NCBI GenBank assembly: GCA_017537045.1
Contig: JAFYLN010000125.1
Coordinates: 1-17,709 of the forward strand
Length of the DNA: 17,709 bases
Direction of reading: 5' to 3'
Origin: Oscillospiraceae bacterium
GTDB lineage: Bacteria > Bacillota_A > Clostridia > Oscillospirales > Oscillospiraceae
Under the pieces are notes generated by a model. That model was not told the DNA's origin. It worked only from the letters and a program-made list of their open reading frames with translations, and made no database searches. The position numbers and the translations under genes were made by a program. Positions 13,191-17,709 of the stretch are shown here, one piece after another; position 1 is the stretch's first letter; every line of letters starts with the position of its first letter.

Positions 13191-15094
13191 AAAAGGCAAA
13201 CCGCCTGATCACCGTTCTGATCTTTATTTTTCTGTATATCCCCATGGCGGTGCTGATCGTGGCATCCTTCAACACAGGTAAGGACATCACCCATTTTGAA
13301 GGCTTCACTCTGAACCGGTATGTGGAGCTTTTCAATGATGAACGGCTGCTGACTCTGCTGGGTAATTCCCTGCTGGTGTCCATTCTTGCAAGCCTGATCG
13401 CCACGGTTTTCGGTACCCTTTCCGCTGTAGGCATCAACGCCCTGAATCCCAAAATGCGGCAGGCCGCCATGACGCTGACCAACATCCCCATGACAAACCC
13501 CGATATCGTCACCGGTGTTTCTCTGGGTCTGCTTTTCGTCTTTGTCGGCACCAAGATGCTGGGACAGCGGGACAGCCTGACCTTCTGGACCCTGCTGATC
13601 GCCCACATCACCTTCAGCCTGCCCTACGTCATTTTGAACGTCATGCCCAAGCTGAAGCAGATGGATCGCAGTCTTACCGATGCAGCCATGGATCTGGGCT
13701 GCACGCCCTTTCAGGCATTCTACAAGGTCACCCTGCCTGAGATCATGCCCGGCATCATCTCCGGCGGTATCATGGCCTTTACCATGAGCCTGGACGACTT
13801 TGTCATCAGCTATTTCGTCAGCGGTCTGGATTTTGTGACATTGCCTGTTGAGATCTACTCCTATACAAAAAAGCCTATTCAGCCCAAGATCTACGCCATG
13901 TTCACACTGCTGTTTGGTCTGATCTTCGTGCTGATGGTCGTCATGAATGTGATGCAGATTCAGGGAGACCGCAAGAAGAAACAGCAGCGCTCCGTTGGTG
14001 ACAGCCGTGCCATGCGCGCCTTCAAGCGCGTTGCCGCAGGCTTTGCCGCGCTGGCAATTCTGGTAGGTCTGGGTTTTGGTATTTTCAGTGCCCGTCAGGA
14101 GCAGATCACCCTGAATGTGTATAACTGGGGCCAGTATATTGCCGACGGCAGTGACGGCTCCATGGAGGTCATCGCAGAGTTCGAAAAGCGCTATCCCCAC
14201 ATCAAGGTCAACTACTCCACCTATGATTCCAACGAGATCATGTACTCCAAGCTCAGCAACGGCGGCATCACGGTGGATCTGATCATTCCCTCCGACTATA
14301 TGATCGCCCGCCTGATTGCGGAGGATATGCTTCTGCCGCTGGACTTCGACAACATCCCCAACTATCAGTATATTGATGACACCTTCAAAAATACGGCCTA
14401 CGATCCGCAGAATCAATACTCTGTTCCCTACACCTGGGGCACTGTTGGTATTTTGTACAACACAAAGCATGTGGATGAAGCCGATGTGACCGGCTGGGAG
14501 CTGCTGTGGAACGAAAAGTATGCCGGCAAGATCCTGACCTTCGGCAATTCCCGTGATGCCTTTGGTATCGCCCAGTTCATGCTGGGGTATGACATCAACA
14601 CAACCGACATGGCAGAGCTGGATGCCTGCGCCGACCTGCTGAAAGCACAGAAGCCGGTGCTGCAGCAGTATGTCATGGACGAGATCTTTGCCATCATGCA
14701 GAACGAAGAGGCCTGGATCGCGCCTTATTATGCAGGCGACTGCCTGACCATGATGGGCGAGAACGAGAATCTTGCTTTCTATCTGCCGGAGGATCAGGGC
14801 TTCAATATGTTTATTGATGCCATGTGCATCCCCACCTGTGCCAAGGAAAAGGAAGCCGCTGAGCTCTTTATCAACTTCCTGTGCGAGCCGGAGATCGCCG
14901 GTGCCAATATGGACTGGATCTGCTACGGTACACCCCTGACTGCAGCAAAGGAATTTATGGATCCGGACACGGTAAACAATCCCGTTACCTATCCCGACAA
15001 TGAAAGTCTTGTCAACGGTTCCAGCTTCGCCTACCTGCCGGAGGAGGTCACCTGGTATATGGACCGCCTGTTCATGGAAGTGCGCAACAGCTAA
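13187..15094 (+). CDS. potCD: Fused polyamine ABC transporter permease and substrate-binding protein (PotC-PotD)
   Basis: This 635-residue protein joins two subunits that are separate in E. coli. Residues 1-258 are PotC: six membrane segments and the EAA loop DAAMDLGCTPFQAFYKVTLPE (165-185). After a basic cytoplasmic linker (261-281, RKKKQQR) a further membrane segment (284-302) places residues 305-635 outside as the PotD-like binding domain. That domain starts LNVYNWGQYIADG (309-321), like PotD YNWTEYVPPG, and has VDLIIPSDY (363-371) and YTWGTVGILYN (415-425). The residues lining the PotD pocket are partly changed, with N454 and D457 where E. coli has D168 and E171, so the exact polyamine is uncertain. 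The tether replaces a lipoprotein anchor. The start is ATG 13187 in the ATGA overlap with potB. Confidence 0.94.
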   Translation: MKKANRLITVLIFIFLYIPMAVLIVASFNTGKDITHFEGFTLNRYVELFNDERLLTLLGNSLLVSILASLIATVFGTLSAVGINALNPKMRQAAMTLTNIPMTNPDIVTGVSLGLLFVFVGTKMLGQRDSLTFWTLLIAHITFSLPYVILNVMPKLKQMDRSLTDAAMDLGCTPFQAFYKVTLPEIMPGIISGGIMAFTMSLDDFVISYFVSGLDFVTLPVEIYSYTKKPIQPKIYAMFTLLFGLIFVLMVVMNVMQIQGDRKKKQQRSVGDSRAMRAFKRVAAGFAALAILVGLGFGIFSARQEQITLNVYNWGQYIADGSDGSMEVIAEFEKRYPHIKVNYSTYDSNEIMYSKLSNGGITVDLIIPSDYMIARLIAEDMLLPLDFDNIPNYQYIDDTFKNTAYDPQNQYSVPYTWGTVGILYNTKHVDEADVTGWELLWNEKYAGKILTFGNSRDAFGIAQFMLGYDINTTDMAELDACADLLKAQKPVLQQYVMDEIFAIMQNEEAWIAPYYAGDCLTMMGENENLAFYLPEDQGFNMFIDAMCIPTCAKEKEAAELFINFLCEPEIAGANMDWICYGTPLTAAKEFMDPDTVNNPVTYPDNESLVNGSSFAYLPEEVTWYMDRLFMEVRNS

Positions 15095-15104
15095 GCATCA
15101 TCTG

Positions 15105-15137
15105 ATACCGCCCGGAATACCCGGGCGGTATTTCTTT
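15105..15137 (+). terminator. Intrinsic terminator of the pot operon
   Basis: ATACCGCCCGG (15105-15115) pairs perfectly with CCGGGCGGTAT (15121-15131), loop AATAC, followed by TTCTTT. It begins 10 nt after the stop of the fused gene. Confidence 0.9.
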
Positions 15138-15189
15138 GTGGGAAGTACAAATTACAGTTTATCGCGCTGTTGCACCGCACCACCAAGGA

Positions 15190-15316
15190 TGTCATTCCGA
15201 GGAGGGGCGAAGCCCCGACGTGGGAATCTCCCGGTACAATGTTTGTTTGTGCACTGCTTATCGATGCATAGAAGCAGGAGATTGCCACGTCGCGCTATGC
15301 GCTCCTCGCAATGACA
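15190..15316. repeat. 127-bp palindromic element, copy 2 (in cassette E)
   Basis: TGTCATTCCGAGGAG at the left faces CTCCTCGCAATGACA at the right. It is nearly identical to copy 3 and close to copy 1, from which it differs mainly in the small loop GGGGCGAAGCCCC (GGCCTGAAAGGCC in copy 1). Confidence 0.82.
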
Positions 15317-15371
15317 TCGTGATTTGGTAGTTGGTAGCAGCAAAATCGGCGCGGAAACCATCGAAAACCAC

Positions 15372-15498
15372 TGTCATTCCGAGGAGGGGCGAAGCCCCGA
15401 CGTGGGAATCTCCCGGTACGATGTTTGTTTGTGCACTGCTTATCGATGCATAGAAGCAGGAGATTGCCACGTCGCGCTATGCGCTCCTCGCAATGACA
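15372..15498. repeat. 127-bp palindromic element, copy 3 (in cassette E)
   Basis: Same orientation, length and ends as copy 2, with very few base differences (for example GTACGATG in place of GTACAATG). The near-identity points to a recent duplication or conversion inside this cassette. Confidence 0.82.
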
Positions 15499-15733
15499 TA
15501 TTTTTGAGCGGCACAATGTTGCGAATTCGCCGAAAAACAATGCGAATTCGTAATAGCGGGCGGCGGGTCGCCGCCCCTACGAGGCCGTTGTAAGACTGTA
15601 CGATAAACTGAAATTTGAACTTCCGTCTTGTATAGGATGCCAGATTCACCCCGTATTTTTTGGGTGTTTTGCACAGGAAAACAAGTGTCCATGTGTCAAT
15701 TTCACCAATTTTACAAAGTGACGAAAACAAACG

Positions 15734-15762
15734 TTGAAATTATGCATGCATTCATGTATAAT
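15734..15762 (+). promoter_or_regulatory. Sigma-A promoter of the EF-G-like gene
   Basis: TTGAAA (15734-15739), a 17-nt spacer and a perfect TATAAT (15757-15762). The leader to ATG 15839 is about 70 nt and contains GGTGT/ACACC (15774-15787) and GGAGGA/TCCTCC (15802-15818) hairpins. Confidence 0.85.
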
Positions 15763-15838
15763 GTCACCATTACGGTGTTTTGACACCTGAGAGGAAGCAA
15801 TGGAGGATTCTGTCCTCCCGAAAGGAGCACACACAACT

Positions 15839-17709
15839 ATGTACACTGCAAATGCAATCCGTAACATCTGCCTGCTGGGTCACTCTGGCAGCGGTAAGAC
15901 CGCACTGGCTGAGAGCCTGCTTTACATGACCGGCGCAATCGACCGCATCGGCAAGAATGCCGACGGCAACACCGTCTGTGACTATGATCCCGAAGAGATC
16001 CGCCGCCACGTTTCCATTTCTGCGGCTGTGGTTCCTCTGGAATACAAGAATATCAAGATCAACCTGCTGGACACTCCCGGTGGTTTCGACTTCTCCGGTG
16101 CTGTGGTCGAATCCCTGCGCGCTGCTGACGCTGCCATTCTGGTCATCTCCGCCAAGGACGGCATCACCGTCGGCTTCGAAAAGGCTTGGAAGTACTGCGA
16201 AGACCGCAACATGCCCCGTTTCATCTACATCTCCAAGGTTGACGAAGAGAACTCCGACTACAATGCCACCTTCAACGCCCTGCGTGAGAAGTACGGCAAC
16301 AAGATCGCTCCCGTTGTTGTTCCCATCTGGAACGATCAGAAGAAGGTCACCGGCATCATCGACGTGCTGAACAAGCGCGCCTACGAGATGCAGAACCTGA
16401 AGCGCGTTGAGATTGCCATTCCCGACGGCAAGGAAGACGTTATCACCGAGTTCAACGATGCCCTGAAGGAATCCGTCGCTGAGACCAGCGAGGAACTGAT
16501 GGACAAGTTCTTCGGCGGTGAGGACTTCACCTACGCTGAAATGATCCACGGCATGCATCAGGGCGTTCTGGATCACACTCTGTATCCCGTTCTGTGCGGC
16601 TCTGGCATTACCTGTCTGGGCAGCCTGATGCTGATGGATCACATTGCCGACCTGCTGCCCAACCCCGTGGAAGGCAACTATCACAAGGCTACCACCGCCG
16701 ACGGCAAGACCGAAGAATTCGTTGTCTCCCCCGGCGGCGTTCCCTCCGCATTTGTTTTCAAGACTGTTTCCGACCAGTACGGCAAGTACTCCTATATCAA
16801 GGTTCTGTCCGGTGAAATCACCTCCGATACCACCCTGGTCAACGCCCGTACCGGCGAGACCGAAAAGCTGGGTCGTCTGTACGCTGTCTGCGGCAAGAAG
16901 TACACCGAAGTCAAGGCACTGAGCTGCGGCGATATCGGTGCCATCGGCAAGATGGACAAAGTCAAGACCGGCGATACCCTGTGCGATCCCAGAAAGGTCG
17001 TCACGCTGAAGGCTCTGCCCTACGCTCCCGCCTGCTACTCCATGGCCATTGCACCCAAGACCAAGGGTCAGGAAGACAAGGTTGCAGCCGGCCTGAACCG
17101 TCTGAACGAAGAAGATCCCTCCTTCTCCATCTACTCCAACCCCGAGACCAAGCAGCTGGTTATCTCCGGTGCCGGCGATCAGCAGCTGGACGTTCTGGTT
17201 GCCAAGCTGAAGGCCCGCTTCGGTGTCGATGCTGTTCTGAGTCCCGCAAAGGTCGCTTACCGCGAACGCATCAAGAAGAAGGTCGAAGCACACGGCCGTC
17301 ACAAGAAGCAGACCGGCGGCTCCGGTCAGTTCGGTGATGTCTGGGTTCGTTTTGAGCCTCAGGACGAGCAGGACGATCTGATCTTCGCAGAAGAAGTCTT
17401 CGGCGGCTCCGTTCCCAAGAACTTCTATCCCGCTGTTGAAAAGGGTATTCAGGAAGCTGTTCAGAAGGGTCCCCTGGCTGGTTATCCCATGGTCGGCCTG
17501 AAGGCAGTCCTGTACGATGGCTCCTACCATCCCGTTGACTCCAACGAAATGGCATTCAAGCTGGCTGCTATTCTGGCATTCAAGGAAGCTATGCCCAACG
17601 CAATGCCCACTCTGCTGGAGCCCATCGGCGCTCTTGCCGTCACCATTCCTGACAGCTACATGGGCGATGTCATCGGCGATCTGAACAAGCGCCGTGGCCG
17701 CGTCATGGG
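15839..17709 (+). CDS. Elongation factor G-like GTPase (EF-G2/FusA2 type), 3' end cut by window
   Basis: The first 623 codons of a translational GTPase; EF-G proteins are about 690 residues. G1 is GHSGSGKT (14-21), G3 DTPGGFDF (78-85) and G4 SKVD (132-135). Domain II and III regions follow, then a domain IV start with TGGSGQFGDVWVRF and a domain V. Compared with canonical EF-G, switch I reads RHVSI (56-60) instead of RGITI, the catalytic histidine of DTPGHVDF is Gly82, and NKxD is SKVD. These are marks of the EF-G2/FusA2-like paralogues, whose role on the ribosome is unsettled, so I give no symbol. AAAGGAG (15821-15827) precedes ATG 15839. An in-frame ATG at 15800 with GAGAGGAAG would add 13 residues. 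It has its own promoter and lies apart from any str operon. Confidence 0.88.
   Translation, partial: MYTANAIRNICLLGHSGSGKTALAESLLYMTGAIDRIGKNADGNTVCDYDPEEIRRHVSISAAVVPLEYKNIKINLLDTPGGFDFSGAVVESLRAADAAILVISAKDGITVGFEKAWKYCEDRNMPRFIYISKVDEENSDYNATFNALREKYGNKIAPVVVPIWNDQKKVTGIIDVLNKRAYEMQNLKRVEIAIPDGKEDVITEFNDALKESVAETSEELMDKFFGGEDFTYAEMIHGMHQGVLDHTLYPVLCGSGITCLGSLMLMDHIADLLPNPVEGNYHKATTADGKTEEFVVSPGGVPSAFVFKTVSDQYGKYSYIKVLSGEITSDTTLVNARTGETEKLGRLYAVCGKKYTEVKALSCGDIGAIGKMDKVKTGDTLCDPRKVVTLKALPYAPACYSMAIAPKTKGQEDKVAAGLNRLNEEDPSFSIYSNPETKQLVISGAGDQQLDVLVAKLKARFGVDAVLSPAKVAYRERIKKKVEAHGRHKKQTGGSGQFGDVWVRFEPQDEQDDLIFAEEVFGGSVPKNFYPAVEKGIQEAVQKGPLAGYPMVGLKAVLYDGSYHPVDSNEMAFKLAAILAFKEAMPNAMPTLLEPIGALAVTIPDSYMGDVIGDLNKRRGRVM

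Larger units (their letters stand above)
15146..15619. repeat. MITE-like intergenic cassette E, composite with two nested 127-bp elements
   Basis: The left end is TACAAATTACAGTTTATCGC (15146-15165) and the right end ACGATAAACTGAAATTTGAA (15600-15619). Both are of the TTTCAG type, unlike cassettes A-D, which have one TTGATG end and one TTTCAG end. It holds two 127-bp elements separated by 55 bp, then a GAATTCGC dyad and the GGGCGGCG/CGCCGCCC hairpin. The last 60 bp or so match the first 60 bp of cassette D in reverse almost exactly. After it, 15620-15733 shows no clear feature. Confidence 0.75.

Noticed and set aside
15190..15498. CRISPR array
   Set aside because: There are only two repeats at this locus, each 127 bp and palindromic with a single 55-bp gap; there are no short regular repeats or cas genes.
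15647..15670. Terminator-like CACCC/GGGTG hairpin followed by TTTT
   Set aside because: The stem has only 5 bp with a 10-nt loop, and no gene upstream on the plus strand needs it after the pot terminator.
15091..15730. Several 60-100 codon frames around cassette E
   Set aside because: All translate the 127-bp repeats (RRGNLLLLCIDKQC, GRSPDVGISRY and the like) in different frames. The same peptides recur from each copy.

Overview
The window looks like chromosomal DNA of a Gram-positive, probably spore-forming member of the Clostridia (Oscillospiraceae/Ruminococcaceae-like). The grounds are moderately GC-rich genes with strong GGAGG ribosome binding sites, sigma-A type promoters, a T-box remnant, a SpoIIQ-like peptidase, a YtrA-type GntR/ABC operon and a potC-potD fusion. 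The taxon is inferred from gene content only.

Layout. 1-90 is the 3' end of a T-box-like leader with a terminator, followed by aspS (215-1990, +). After the aspS terminator comes a repeat cassette, then rlmB (2383-3213, +) and a 696-residue membrane protein (3246-5336, +), likely one operon. That membrane protein reads as a P-type ATPase whose catalytic motifs have all been lost. Next is a two-gene unit of a DUF2975 membrane protein and a small XRE-type repressor (5472-6304, +), with an inverted repeat just upstream of its promoter. On the minus strand lie a SpoIIQ-like M23 protein (6549-7235) and a GntR / ABC ATPase / ABC permease operon (10747 down to 7639) with a palindromic operator at its start. 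The plus strand resumes with a polyamine transporter operon, potA-potB-potCD (11261-15094), in which all genes overlap. An EF-G-like GTPase (15839 to beyond the window end) closes the window.

Five intergenic spacers carry related MITE-like cassettes (2040-2246, 6303-6484, 7302-7602, 10871-11054, 15146-15619). They share about 20-bp terminal inverted repeats of the form TTCAAATT..GTTTATCGT. Their interiors are built from interchangeable hairpin modules, including a 127-bp palindromic element present three times. Together they cover about 1.35 kb, and four of the five sit directly against intrinsic terminators.

The two observations I rate highest are the catalytically dead P-type-ATPase-like protein and the modular cassette family. 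The EF-G paralogue with altered GTPase motifs and the T-box motif lying inside a terminator stem come next. Everything else is recognisable housekeeping, transport or regulation.
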